Notes under the pieces: model-generated
What the model was told of the DNA's origin: nothing
Database searches by the model: none
Seen by the model: the letters and a program-made list of their open reading frames with translations, nothing else
Shown: in pieces, positions 25,853 to 34,495 of the stretch
How positions within the stretch are numbered: position 1 is the first letter of the stretch
How the letters are laid out: the number at the start of each line of letters is the position of its first letter
From: JAJXZJ01 sp050012855
GTDB lineage: Bacteria > Verrucomicrobiota > Verrucomicrobiia > Limisphaerales > J093
Length of the DNA stretch: 64,000 nucleotides
Direction: 5' to 3'
NCBI GenBank assembly: GCA_050012855.1
Contig: JBEKGJ010000014.1
Location: 27,431 to 91,430 of the forward strand
Translations under genes and position numbers: made by a program

Positions 25853-25935
25853 AACTCGAGTTCTCGCCTTCCGGTTCCTCCCGGAGCTTGAAAACGAGGC
25901 ACGTTGCGGCGACGCCACACTTCCAAGCGGCACCC
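25830..25935 (-). pseudogene. C-terminal relic of a second large serine recombinase
   Basis: On the minus strand the frame CLVFKLREEPEGENSSLATL followed by PGL and a stop matches the C-terminus of the relic at 20507-20751 (LIIKLLEKPEGAKSSLATL then PGL). Upstream residues are degenerate, with a weak trace of the FGTA-type strand, and no N-terminus is visible. It stops inside the diverged tRNA repeat. Only about 30 recognisable codons survive. The rest of 25650-26035 contains no gene. Confidence 0.6.
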
Positions 25936-26035
25936 GCGGCAGCAAAACTGCACGGCGGAAACGGGATCCGGCCGGCGGCCGGCATAGCGCGAATTTCGCA
26001 CTGGCATCTCGCGCGGCGGATGCAAAGCTGGGCCC

Positions 26036-27391
26036 GTGAACAAGCTCGGGATCCTGCTGGCCGGGGCGATCTTCACCGCCGGTGCGGTGGGTTTTGGTGC
26101 GGACTACGCCGCCGTGGTCTCCCGAAAAACCAACGGCAATGCGGAATGGCAGCGCGTCGTCGAAGCGCTCGTGCAGCAACATCACGCCACCGTGGTCACT
26201 TATGAATCTTCGGTGACGGAAGCCCTGCCGGCCCTGCGTCGCCAGTTTCCGCGCTACGTCTGCTTCGTCGCCCAGCCGGCCGAGGTCAGCCGCGAGTTCG
26301 TGGCAGCGGTCCACCGGATGACACGGCAGTTCGACGACGACCCGTACACGGATTGCTTCTGGGGCATCCTCACCGGCTACAATGCGGCCAACACCCTCCG
26401 AATTGCCCGTTGGCAGAAACCGCTCGTCGTCCACAAGGTGGCCGGCGGCACGGACGTTGCGCTGCCAATGTGCGACGAGGGCGTTTGGTATTGCGAACTC
26501 AACCAGGGCCGGATGGTGAAAAAGGAAAAACGTGGCGCGCCGCAGGAGTTGAAAGGCCCGGCCGACACCACCGAGGCCCTGGTCAAGACGCTCACCGACT
26601 ACCAGGCCGATCTCTTTGTCACCTCGGGCCATGCCACGGAGCACGACTGGCAGATCGGCTACCGGTATCGGAATGGCCAGTTCCGTTGCGAGAACGGGGT
26701 GTTGTATGGACTGGACACCCAGGGCCGGCGCCACCCGATCCAGTCGCGGAATCCGAAACTCTATCTGCCGGTCGGCAATTGTCTGATGGGGCACATTGAT
26801 GGTCCGGACGCAATGGCGCTGGCGTTCCTCAACAGCGGTGGAGTCAACCAGATGATCGGCTACACGGTCACTTCCTGGTACGGTTACGCCGGCTGGGGTT
26901 GCCTGGACTATTTCCTGGAGCAGCCGGGCCGCTACACCTTCGCCGAGGCGTTCTTCGCCAACCAAGCGGCGCTGATCCATCGCCTGCAATCCACTCCGTT
27001 GAGCCAGGCGGACAAGGAAGGACTGCTTTACGACCGCGACACGGTGGCGTTCTACGGCGACCCGGCGTGGGAGGCACGCATGGCGGATCATGACAGGGCA
27101 TGGGACCAGAAACTGCTCGAACATAAAGGGGAGTTCACCTTCGAGATCCGACCGCGTTGGGGCGCGAAATCCTTTGCGCCGGTCAACACCAACGGTTCGC
27201 AGCGCGGCGGCCGGCCGATCATCGAGTTCTTCGCGCACCGGCTGAAGAACATCACCGTCACCGAGGGGCAGGATCTGCAGCCGGTGGTCAGCAGCAAGTT
27301 CGTTTTGGTTCCGAATCCGGGCCGCTGCGATCCCAACCGGGTCTATCGGATCAGATTCCGTGCCGACCGGGCCGAGGCACCCCCAAGGTAG
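26036..27391 (+). CDS. Secreted caspase-fold (peptidase C25, gingipain-like) putative cysteine peptidase
   Basis: This is a 451-residue protein starting with GTG, with a signal peptide (KLGILLAGAIFTAGAVGFGA). The candidate dyad is His199 in VTSGHATEHDW and Cys249 in LPVGNCLMGHIDG. A strand-histidine followed about 50 residues later by a strand-cysteine, with the downstream motif FLNSGGVNQMIGYTVTSWYG, is the layout of clan CD peptidases such as gingipains. Assignment to C25 is by pattern only. Activity and substrate are unknown. It is the first chromosomal gene to the right of the tRNA-Glu segments and is followed by pgk. Confidence 0.68.
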   Translation: MNKLGILLAGAIFTAGAVGFGADYAAVVSRKTNGNAEWQRVVEALVQQHHATVVTYESSVTEALPALRRQFPRYVCFVAQPAEVSREFVAAVHRMTRQFDDDPYTDCFWGILTGYNAANTLRIARWQKPLVVHKVAGGTDVALPMCDEGVWYCELNQGRMVKKEKRGAPQELKGPADTTEALVKTLTDYQADLFVTSGHATEHDWQIGYRYRNGQFRCENGVLYGLDTQGRRHPIQSRNPKLYLPVGNCLMGHIDGPDAMALAFLNSGGVNQMIGYTVTSWYGYAGWGCLDYFLEQPGRYTFAEAFFANQAALIHRLQSTPLSQADKEGLLYDRDTVAFYGDPAWEARMADHDRAWDQKLLEHKGEFTFEIRPRWGAKSFAPVNTNGSQRGGRPIIEFFAHRLKNITVTEGQDLQPVVSSKFVLVPNPGRCDPNRVYRIRFRADRAEAPPR

Positions 27392-27507
27392 TGCCCGCCC
27401 GTCGGCCAGATTCACCCGAGCTGCGGAGCTGCGGGATTCTGCGGGATTTCTCTTTGACTCACCGGGCGGCTCGATTATCCTTCCCGCTCAATTTTGGAAT
27501 TTGGTTT

Positions 27508-28761
27508 ATGGCCAAGCTGACGATCAAAGATGTGGATTTGCGCGGCAAGCGCGTCTTCGTGCGGGTGGACTACAACGTCCCGATGGAGGAGAAGGATGGC
27601 CAGATGGTCATCAACGACGCCACCCGGATCCAGGAGACGCTCCCCACGCTGACCGAACTGGTCCGGCAGGGCGCCCGTTTGATCCTGGCCGCCCACTTGG
27701 GCCGGCCCAAAGGGAAGCGCGAGCCTTCCATGTCGCTGGCGCCCGTGGCCGCCAAGCTGGCGGAATTGCTGGTCCGGCCGGTGGCGTTCGTGGACGACTG
27801 CATCGGTGACAAGGTCGAGCAGGCTGCCCAGGCGCTCAAGGATGGCGAACTGCTCCTGCTCGAGAACGTTCGCTTTTACAGCGGGGAGGAAGCCAACGAT
27901 CCGGCGTTTGCGGAGAAACTGGCCAAGACGGCCGAGGCCTACGTGAACGACGCCTTCGGCTCCGCCCACCGGGCGCACGCCTCGACCGAGGGCGTGGCGC
28001 GGGTCGTGGCCGCGCGCGGCGGCGTGGCGGCCGCCGGCCTGCTCATGGAAAAGGAGCTGAAGTTCCTCGGGGAAGAGCTCGAACACCCCGCCCGGCCGTT
28101 CGTGGTGATTCTCGGCGGGGCGAAGGTTTCCGACAAGATCACGGTCATTGACCGCCTGCTGGAGAAGGCCGATTCCATTCTCATTGGCGGCGCAATGGCC
28201 TACACGTTCCGTCTGGCGGACGGACACCAGACCGGCAAGTCCCTGGTCGAGGCCGACAAGACCGAGGTCGCCCGGGCGGCGCTGGCCAAGGCGGCGGCGC
28301 GGAAGGTGCAGTTCCTTTTGCCGGTGGACGACGTGGTCGCCACACCGGTCAAGACGGACAAGCTCGACAAGAAGGGCAAGCCGGTGATCGAGTGGCAGAA
28401 TCCCACGGCCAGCACGAGCCTCGACACGCCGGCGAACGCCGCCGGGCTCGACATTGGTCCGGAAACGGTCAAGGCTTACGCCGCCGTCATCGCCGGCGCG
28501 AAGACGATTTTGTGGAACGGCCCGATGGGTTTGTTTGAGAACGAGCAGTTCGCCACCGGCACCAACGCGATTGCCCGGGCGGTCGCCGACGCCACCCAGC
28601 GGGGCGCCACGAGCATCATCGGGGGCGGCGACAGCGTGAAGGCGCTGAACAAGGCCGGTCTGGGTGGGCAGGTGACCTTCATGAGCACGGGCGGCGGCGC
28701 GAGCCTCGAGTTTCTTGAAGGCAAGGTGCTGCCCGGCGTGGCGGCGCTGGCGGACAAGTGA
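27508..28761 (+). CDS. pgk: Phosphoglycerate kinase
   Basis: This is a 417-residue enzyme that converts 1,3-bisphosphoglycerate and ADP to 3-phosphoglycerate and ATP in glycolysis. Family landmarks are RVFVRVDYNVP, ILAAHLGRPKG, LLLLENVRFY, YVNDAFGSAHRAHAS, FVVILGGAKVSDKI and the C-terminal IIGGGDSVKALN. The ATG at 27508 gives the standard start MAKLTIKDVDLRGKRV. It is followed by tpiA and secG on the same strand with short gaps, a common gene order across bacteria. Confidence 0.98.
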   Translation: MAKLTIKDVDLRGKRVFVRVDYNVPMEEKDGQMVINDATRIQETLPTLTELVRQGARLILAAHLGRPKGKREPSMSLAPVAAKLAELLVRPVAFVDDCIGDKVEQAAQALKDGELLLLENVRFYSGEEANDPAFAEKLAKTAEAYVNDAFGSAHRAHASTEGVARVVAARGGVAAAGLLMEKELKFLGEELEHPARPFVVILGGAKVSDKITVIDRLLEKADSILIGGAMAYTFRLADGHQTGKSLVEADKTEVARAALAKAAARKVQFLLPVDDVVATPVKTDKLDKKGKPVIEWQNPTASTSLDTPANAAGLDIGPETVKAYAAVIAGAKTILWNGPMGLFENEQFATGTNAIARAVADATQRGATSIIGGGDSVKALNKAGLGGQVTFMSTGGGASLEFLEGKVLPGVAALADK

Positions 28762-28809
28762 ACCGCCCCGGACACGTGACATTCAACTCAATGGAACCTT
28801 TGGATTCGC

Positions 28810-29574
28810 ATGAATAAGGACCGCAAATTGATCATCGCCGGCAACTGGAAGATGAACAAGACCGTGGCCGAGGCGGTTGACCTGGTGAACGGCCTTAAAC
28901 GCGAGCTGGCCAGCATCAAGGAGGTGGACCTCGTTGTCTGTCCGCCCTTCACCGCCCTGACCGACGTCTCCAAGGTGGTTCTCGATTCGAACATCCGGCT
29001 CGGCGCCCAGAACATGAGCGAGCACAACTTCGGCGCGTTTACCGGCGAAATCGCCGCGGCGATGTTGAAGGAATTCTCGGTGCGCTATGTCATTCTCGGC
29101 CATTCCGAGCGGCGCCAGTATCAAAAGGAGTCGAACGAACTCATCGCCAAAAAAGCGTTGGCGGCCCATGCCGCCGCCCTGAAGCCGATCGTCTGCGTGG
29201 GCGAGACGCTGGCCGAGCGCGAGGCCGACCAGACCGAGAAGGTCCTGGAAACCCAGGTCCGCGGCAGCCTGGCGGGGGCGACCTCCGACCAGGTGGAGGA
29301 AACGGTCATCGCTTATGAACCGGTGTGGGCGATCGGCACCGGCAAGACCGCCACGACCGAGCAGGCCCAGGCGGCGCACGCGTTCATTCGCAAGGTGCTC
29401 GCCGCCATGTTCACCGAGGCGGTGGCGCGGCGGGTCCGCATCCAATACGGCGGCAGCGTAAAGCCCGCCAATGCCCGCGAATTGATGGGGCAGCCGGATG
29501 TGGATGGGGCGCTGGTGGGCGGCGCCGCACTCGAGGTTCGCAGCTTCTCCGACATCGTGAAAAATTCGATCTAA
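28810..29574 (+). CDS. tpiA: Triosephosphate isomerase
   Basis: This is a 254-residue TIM barrel interconverting dihydroxyacetone phosphate and glyceraldehyde 3-phosphate. Visible catalytic residues are Asn and Lys in AGNWKMNK, His in ILGHSERRQ, Glu in AYEPVWAIGTGKTA and the phosphate loop IQYGGSVKP. The length is normal. It starts 48 bases after pgk and probably shares its transcript. Confidence 0.98.
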   Translation: MNKDRKLIIAGNWKMNKTVAEAVDLVNGLKRELASIKEVDLVVCPPFTALTDVSKVVLDSNIRLGAQNMSEHNFGAFTGEIAAAMLKEFSVRYVILGHSERRQYQKESNELIAKKALAAHAAALKPIVCVGETLAEREADQTEKVLETQVRGSLAGATSDQVEETVIAYEPVWAIGTGKTATTEQAQAAHAFIRKVLAAMFTEAVARRVRIQYGGSVKPANARELMGQPDVDGALVGGAALEVRSFSDIVKNSI

Positions 29575-29592
29575 CGGACAGAATTATTACTT

Positions 29593-30051
29593 ATGGGTCT
29601 GATCATTGCTCTCCTGACGCTGGTGCTGACACTGAACAGCCTCCTGCTGATCCTGCTGGTGCTGATTCAACTTCCCAAAAAGGAAGCGGGCGCCGGCCTG
29701 GCCTTCGGTGGTGCGGCCTCCGACGCGCTGTTTGGCGCCGGATCCGGCACGGTGCTCAGCCGCATCACCAAGTACGGCGCCGGCTTCTTTCTCGGCCTGT
29801 GCCTGGTGCTGGCCATCCTGATGAACCATGAGGCCAAGTCGGGTCCCCGCGGCATTGAACGGGAAATGCTGAAGCGCGCGGCCGCCGCCGCGGCGGCCCA
29901 GGCCAATCTTCCGGCCGGTTCGAACCTGACCAACCTCTCCGACGTCCTCACCCGCGAGTTGCAGAACAAGGCCGCGGCCGCAACCAATGCGGTGACCACC
30001 CCGCCGGTCACCGTGCCGCCGGCGGGCACGAACGCGACGCCCGCGAAGTAG
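29593..30051 (+). CDS. secG: Protein translocase subunit SecG
   Basis: This is a 152-residue protein. Two hydrophobic helices (IALLTLVLTLNSLLLILLVL and GAGFFLGLCLVLAILM) flank the conserved cytoplasmic loop (QLPKKEAGAGLAFGG, SDALFG), as in SecG of the SecYEG channel. The C-terminal 60 residues are an Ala-rich tail with no counterpart in short SecG proteins, common in this phylum. It completes the pgk-tpiA-secG unit. Confidence 0.95.
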   Translation: MGLIIALLTLVLTLNSLLLILLVLIQLPKKEAGAGLAFGGAASDALFGAGSGTVLSRITKYGAGFFLGLCLVLAILMNHEAKSGPRGIEREMLKRAAAAAAAQANLPAGSNLTNLSDVLTRELQNKAAAATNAVTTPPVTVPPAGTNATPAK

Positions 30052-30300
30052 CCGGCGCCGATTTTCTCCAACCCCTCGCGTGGCCCCGTGCCAACGGGGT
30101 TGCCGGTGCGGTGCCTTGCCAACCGATGCCAATCGCGGTCAGGGGTGGCCGCGGGCAAGCGCTGTCGTATTCCGCCACAGGTCTTTCGCGTGCTGGCCGC
30201 TTCGGTTGGCAATTGCCTTCGCGCTGGCCCTGGCGCGGAAAGGTTTGCCGCTCACATGGTTTGGGGTTGACAGTGGCGGGGCGCTTTGACTACCAAACAA

Positions 30301-30313
30301 GTGGCTATGCCAC
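30301..30313. promoter_or_regulatory. Short inverted repeat at the start of the GntR gene, possible operator
   Basis: GTGGC-TAT-GCCAC is an inverted repeat with perfect five-base arms overlapping the proposed ATG at 30307. GntR regulators often bind symmetric sites near their own promoter. The repeat is short, so this is only a candidate. Confidence 0.3.
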
Positions 30314-31140
30314 CAGTTGTCATGCCGACGCCATTGAAGACCGGGCGCTTGGTCAAAGATCCCGTGTACCGGCAGTTGAACGGGCTGCTCCAGGGGCTCA
30401 TCCGCGACGGCGAGTTCAAGGCCGGTCAGCAGTTTCTCACGGAACGCGAGGTCGGCGAACGCTTCGGCGTCAGCCGGGTCACCGCGAACAAAGCGCTGTC
30501 GCACCTCGTGGTCGAGGGCGTGCTCGAATTCCGCAAGGGCGTCGGCAGCTTCGTGCGCGAGGGCGTGCTGGACTACGACCTGCAGTCGCTGATGAGTTTC
30601 ACCCGCAAGGCGGCGCTGGCCGGGAAGCAGTCCGCGACGCGGGTGCTCAAGTTCGAGTCCTTGAAGGCCGGGCGGGCCCACGACGAGGTCCGCCAGGCGC
30701 TTCGGCTGGGCGAGGGCGACCCACTCTACTACTTCGAGCGGCTGCGACTGGTGGAGGGCGAGCCGGTGATTCTGGAGCGGCGTCACCTCGCGGCCCGGCT
30801 CTGTCCCGGACTGACCAGGGCGTTGGTGCAAGGATCGCTTTACGATCTGTTGACCCGGAAATATGGCCTGCCGGTCACCGCGGCCGACGAGACGATTCAG
30901 GCCGTAAACCTGTCGTCCGCCGATGCGCGGCGATTGCGGGTGCCCGCCGGGACGGCTGCCTTGCGCGTGCGGGCCGTCGGCCACGCGGAGTCGCCGCTGT
31001 GGTTCGAGGATACGCTGTACCGCGGCGACCGATATGAGTTTCATAACGCCATCGGCGCCGCCAAACGGCCGCGGCCGGCCAGTCTGGTCATCTGTGGACC
31101 GCCGGCTCCCATCAAGTGTGGTGCCACTCAAGCCTGCTAA
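30307..31140 (+). CDS. GntR-family (HutC/UTRA) transcriptional regulator
   Basis: This is a protein of about 277 residues. An N-terminal winged helix occupies about residues 12-80 (VYRQLNGLLQGLIRDGEFKA, LTEREVGERFGVSRVTANKA) and a UTRA effector domain of the HutC subfamily follows (YFERLRLVEGEPVILERRHL, WFEDTLYRGDRYEF). Such proteins repress sugar or amino-acid catabolic genes until the substrate or a phosphorylated form binds. The catabolic genes follow directly on the same strand, so they are the likely targets. A TTG at 30286 is also in frame. No start has a good ribosome binding site. Confidence 0.9.
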   Translation: MPPVVMPTPLKTGRLVKDPVYRQLNGLLQGLIRDGEFKAGQQFLTEREVGERFGVSRVTANKALSHLVVEGVLEFRKGVGSFVREGVLDYDLQSLMSFTRKAALAGKQSATRVLKFESLKAGRAHDEVRQALRLGEGDPLYYFERLRLVEGEPVILERRHLAARLCPGLTRALVQGSLYDLLTRKYGLPVTAADETIQAVNLSSADARRLRVPAGTAALRVRAVGHAESPLWFEDTLYRGDRYEFHNAIGAAKRPRPASLVICGPPAPIKCGATQAC

Positions 31141-31149
31141 TCCTTGAAC

Positions 31150-32301
31150 ATGAACATCGCCCAACCCACCGCTTCCCTCCGGGCCGGCGTCATCGGCACC
31201 GGCTTCATCGGTCCTGTTCACGTCGAGGCGCTGCGCCGCCTCGGTGTGACCGTGACCGCGATCTGTGACGTGGCTGACCTGGCCGCCAAAGCCGCCGTCA
31301 AACTGGCCATCCCGCAGGCGTTTGCCGACTATCGCGAAATGCTGGCCTGCCCTGATGTGGACGTGGTCCACATCACCACGCCCAACCGGTTCCACTGTGA
31401 GATGTCGCTGGCGGCGTTGCGGGCGGGCAAGCACGTCGTCTGCGAAAAACCGCTGGCGATGAACACGCGCGAGACGGCGCGGATCGTCAGGACCGTGCGC
31501 GCCGCCGGGCGGGTCTTCGCGGTGAACTACAACGTCCGGTTCTACCCCGCCGTCCTGCAACTTCACCACCTGGTCGCACGCGGCGAATTGGGCGACATCA
31601 TCCACGTCAATGGCTCCTATTTGCAGGACTGGCTGTTCAAGGACACCGATTACAACTGGCGCCTGCTCCCGCGGGAGGGCGGGACGTTGCGCGCGGTGGC
31701 CGACATCGGCACGCACTGGATGGACGCCGTGTCTTTCATCCTCGGCGCCAGGATCAAATCGGTGTTGGCCGACCTCGGCACGTTGCACCAGACGCGCAAG
31801 CGGCCCCTCGGCGAGGTGCCGACGTTCGCCAAGGCGGACGCGAAGCTGCGCTACGCCCGTTACCGGGTCGCGACCGAGGATTTTGCGAACGTGCTGCTGG
31901 AATTCGCCAGCGGCGCGCGCGGCAACCTCGGCGTCTCGCAGGTGGCCGCCGGCCGCAAGAACTGCATCCGCATCGAGATTTACGGGTCAAAGAAGTCCGC
32001 GTGGTGGTGCTCCGAAGACCCGGAGATGCTGCGGTTCGGCAACCGCGATGGCGCCAACGAAACCGCTGTGCGGGCCACGCCCGCCTTTGGCAACGGCGCG
32101 GCCGGCTTCATGGATTATCCGCCGGGCCACGTCGAGGGTTTCCCCGACACGTTCAAGATGAGCTTCCGTTCGATCTACGCCGCCATCGCCGGCGATCCTG
32201 GTCAGCATTTGTTTGCCACGGCCGAGGATGGTCATCAGGAGGTCGCCGTCGGCGAGGCGATCGTGAACAGCAACCGGTCGAAATCGTGGGTGAAGGTTTA
32301 G
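31150..32301 (+). CDS. Gfo/Idh/MocA-family NAD(P)-dependent oxidoreductase
   Basis: This is a 383-residue protein. The Rossmann start AGVIGTGFIGPVHVEALRRL binds the dinucleotide, and the signature VVCEKPLAMNTRETA carries the catalytic lysine of the EKP motif. The C-terminal half is the substrate-binding beta domain, with WRLLPREGGTLRAVADIGTH supplying the usual catalytic His. It would oxidise or epimerise a sugar or cyclitol. Its position between a GntR regulator and a rhamnose mutarotase suggests a deoxysugar or hexose degradation pathway. Confidence 0.92.
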   Translation: MNIAQPTASLRAGVIGTGFIGPVHVEALRRLGVTVTAICDVADLAAKAAVKLAIPQAFADYREMLACPDVDVVHITTPNRFHCEMSLAALRAGKHVVCEKPLAMNTRETARIVRTVRAAGRVFAVNYNVRFYPAVLQLHHLVARGELGDIIHVNGSYLQDWLFKDTDYNWRLLPREGGTLRAVADIGTHWMDAVSFILGARIKSVLADLGTLHQTRKRPLGEVPTFAKADAKLRYARYRVATEDFANVLLEFASGARGNLGVSQVAAGRKNCIRIEIYGSKKSAWWCSEDPEMLRFGNRDGANETAVRATPAFGNGAAGFMDYPPGHVEGFPDTFKMSFRSIYAAIAGDPGQHLFATAEDGHQEVAVGEAIVNSNRSKSWVKV

Positions 32302-32308
32302 GCGTTTT

Positions 32309-32623
32309 GTGTTCACGATCGCGCTCACGATGAAATTGAGACCCGGCGCCCTGCCGGGCTATCGCAAGGCCCACGATGAGCTTTGGCCCGAGATTGCGCG
32401 CGGCATGAGCGACCATGGCGTCAGCATGGCTGTCTATCACGAGGCCGGCCGGCTCTGCCTGTTCGCAACGGCACCGAGCGAGGCGCATTGGAACCGCAGC
32501 CGCCAGGATCCCAAGCTGGCGGAGTGGAACGCGCGCATGATGGCGTTCCTGGAAACGTCGGAACCCGGCCGGATCGCCTTTCATGTGCCGGAGAAGGTGT
32601 TCGGCTTCGGAGAATTTAAGTGA
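32309..32623 (+). CDS. rhaM: L-rhamnose mutarotase
   Basis: This is a 104-residue protein of the RhaM (DUF718) family, which interconverts alpha and beta anomers of L-rhamnose. Diagnostic are YRKAHDELWPEI, SMAVYHEAGRLCLFATA and the tryptophan-rich part (HWNRSRQDPKLAEWN). The start is GTG at 32309, since the next ATG at 32330 would remove the first beta strand. It begins 7 bases after the oxidoreductase gene and marks the cluster as probably concerned with rhamnose or a related sugar. Confidence 0.9.
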   Translation: MFTIALTMKLRPGALPGYRKAHDELWPEIARGMSDHGVSMAVYHEAGRLCLFATAPSEAHWNRSRQDPKLAEWNARMMAFLETSEPGRIAFHVPEKVFGFGEFK

Positions 32624-32685
32624 ACCTCGGTCCAATACCGCTTGCGCTTTTTCAGGCTCAACCAACTACCTCCACCCGCCAACCT

Positions 32686-33600
32686 ATGAAACTCGGATTC
32701 GTCACTGCCATTCTTCCTGAACTCAATCTCAACCAAATCCTCGCATTTGCCGCCGCCGAACGGCTCGCGTGCGTCGAGGTCATGTGCTGGCCCGTGGGCA
32801 AAGCGGAACGCAAATACGCCGGCATCACGCACCTCAACGTCACCGGCTTCACGCAGGCGCAAGCCGACGACGTCAGCGCGCTCTGTGCCAAGCACGGCGT
32901 CAGCCTGAGCGGCCTCGGCTATTATCCGAATCCGCTCGATCCCGATCCGGTCACGGCGAAGAAGGCCACGGACCATCTTAAAAAGGTCATCCTCGCCGCC
33001 GAACTGCTCGGTCTGAAAAACGTCAACACGTTCGTCGGCCGCGACTGGACCAAGTCGGTGGACGCGAACTGGCCGCGCTTCCTTAAGACCTGGCGGCCGC
33101 TGATTGCGTTCGCCGAGGACCACGGCATCAAGATCGGCATCGAGAACTGTCCGATGCTCTTCACCGACGACGAATGGCCGGGCGGCAAGAACCTGATGAC
33201 CACGCCGGTGATCTGGCGGCGCGCCTTCAGCGACCTCCCCAGCCCGAACTTCGGCCTCAACTACGATCCGTCGCACTTCATCCTGCAATGGATGGACCCG
33301 GTTTCGCCGCTGCGCGAGTTCAAGGACAAGCTCTTTCACCTTCATGCGAAGGACGTGCGCATCCGCCGCGAGCGGATCAACGACGTCGGCGTGTTCGCGG
33401 TGCCACTGGAATGGCATCAACCGCGGATTCCCGGCTACGGCGACATCAACTGGGCGGGGTTCATGGCGGCGTTGATGGAGGTCGGTTATGACGGCCCGGT
33501 GTGCATCGAAGTCGAGGACGACACCTTCGGCAAGACGCTCGCCGGTCGCCAGGCCGCCATCCAAGTCGCCCGCAACGTGCTGGCATCGTTCTTCGGATGA
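32686..33600 (+). CDS. Sugar phosphate isomerase/epimerase (xylose-isomerase-like TIM barrel)
   Basis: This is a 304-residue TIM barrel. Metal-ligand positions of the AP endonuclease 2/epimerase family are visible: IGIENCPMLF (Glu), NYDPSHFILQ (Asp and His), LFHLHAKDVRI (His, Lys, Asp), and VCIEVEDD (Glu). It likely isomerises or epimerises a keto sugar produced by the neighbouring oxidoreductase. The ATG at 32686 starts the first barrel strand (MKLGFVTAIL). It lies in the same run of genes as rhaM. Confidence 0.9.
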   Translation: MKLGFVTAILPELNLNQILAFAAAERLACVEVMCWPVGKAERKYAGITHLNVTGFTQAQADDVSALCAKHGVSLSGLGYYPNPLDPDPVTAKKATDHLKKVILAAELLGLKNVNTFVGRDWTKSVDANWPRFLKTWRPLIAFAEDHGIKIGIENCPMLFTDDEWPGGKNLMTTPVIWRRAFSDLPSPNFGLNYDPSHFILQWMDPVSPLREFKDKLFHLHAKDVRIRRERINDVGVFAVPLEWHQPRIPGYGDINWAGFMAALMEVGYDGPVCIEVEDDTFGKTLAGRQAAIQVARNVLASFFG

Positions 33601-33631
33601 CAAACTCGGCATCTGATTTTCAGCTCCAAAC

Positions 33632-34462
33632 ATGTCAACCACGTTCCCTGCTCGGTTGCACGTTCTGATGGCCCGATCGGCTCCGGTTGGGCTGGTCCTG
33701 AGGCGGGGACCCTCCAAGTCGGTGTGCTCGATTCTCTGGAACCGGACGACAGACGAGTTTCACGTTGGACAATGGTTGCGAGGCCGGATTTACGAGCGTC
33801 GTTCTGACGTGTCCCCCGACGGCAAGTATCTCATCTATTTCGCGATGAACGGCCGTGGCGAATCCAAGACCGGCGGCGCGTGGACGGCGATCTCGCGGAC
33901 GCCGTGGCTCAAGGCCTTGGTTCTTCTTGGCAAGGGTGACTGCTGGCACGGAGGCGGACTCTTCACCGACCAGCGGAAGTACTGGGTGAACGACGGCTAT
34001 GGCCACATCCAACTGCGGGACAGTAGCGAGGTTTCCCGCGATACGGCCTTCGCACCCACTGCTTATTATGGTGGTGAGTGTCCTGGCGTCTACTATGTCA
34101 GACTACAGCGCGACGGCTGGATCCTTCGTAGCCAACACGCGGCCGCCTGTGGTGGGGCTACCGTTTTTGAGAAGACTCTGCCCAGAGGTTGGTTTCTTAG
34201 GAAACTTGCCCACGCTCAAGTTGGCTCGCCCGCCGGGAAAGGCTGCTATTGGGATGAGCATGAATTGAAGCAGGCTGAATCCGGCAGTTCATTGAAATGC
34301 CCGTCGTGGGAATGGGCGGACGTTGACGGAAAGCGCTTGGTCTGGGCGGAGCATGGCTGCTTATTCGCTCGGTCCATCAAGAGTGCGAACAAACTCGGCG
34401 ACGCCAAGCTCCTGCACGATTTCAACGGCATGACGTTCGAGCCGATTGCCGCTCCCTACTGA
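33632..34462 (+). CDS. Conserved hypothetical protein of the sugar cluster
   Basis: This is a 276-residue protein without a signal peptide. It shows a pattern I recognise from uncharacterised proteins of Verrucomicrobiota and Planctomycetota (VGLVLRRGPSKSV, GQWLRGRIYERRSDVSPDGK, YFAMNGRGESKTGGAWTAIS, GDCWHGGGLF). The SPDGKYLIYF piece suggests a beta-propeller-like fold. The function is unknown. It lies between the epimerase and deoC on the same strand, but its lower G+C and 31-base gap leave it open whether it belongs to the pathway. Confidence 0.72.
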   Translation: MSTTFPARLHVLMARSAPVGLVLRRGPSKSVCSILWNRTTDEFHVGQWLRGRIYERRSDVSPDGKYLIYFAMNGRGESKTGGAWTAISRTPWLKALVLLGKGDCWHGGGLFTDQRKYWVNDGYGHIQLRDSSEVSRDTAFAPTAYYGGECPGVYYVRLQRDGWILRSQHAAACGGATVFEKTLPRGWFLRKLAHAQVGSPAGKGCYWDEHELKQAESGSSLKCPSWEWADVDGKRLVWAEHGCLFARSIKSANKLGDAKLLHDFNGMTFEPIAAPY

Positions 34463-34495
34463 ATGAAACAAACCTGGCAGCTAAAAGGCTCTCCC

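Noticed and set aside
25730..27415. A 561-codon minus-strand frame crossing the third tRNA repeat
   Set aside because: It is antisense to the caspase-fold gene for most of its length. The part over the repeat is in a different frame from the recombinase relic.
30084..30099. Hairpin CCCCGT-GCCA-ACGGGG after secG as a terminator
   Set aside because: The stem is only six pairs and is followed by TTGCCGG, with no T-tract, so a rho-independent terminator is not supported.
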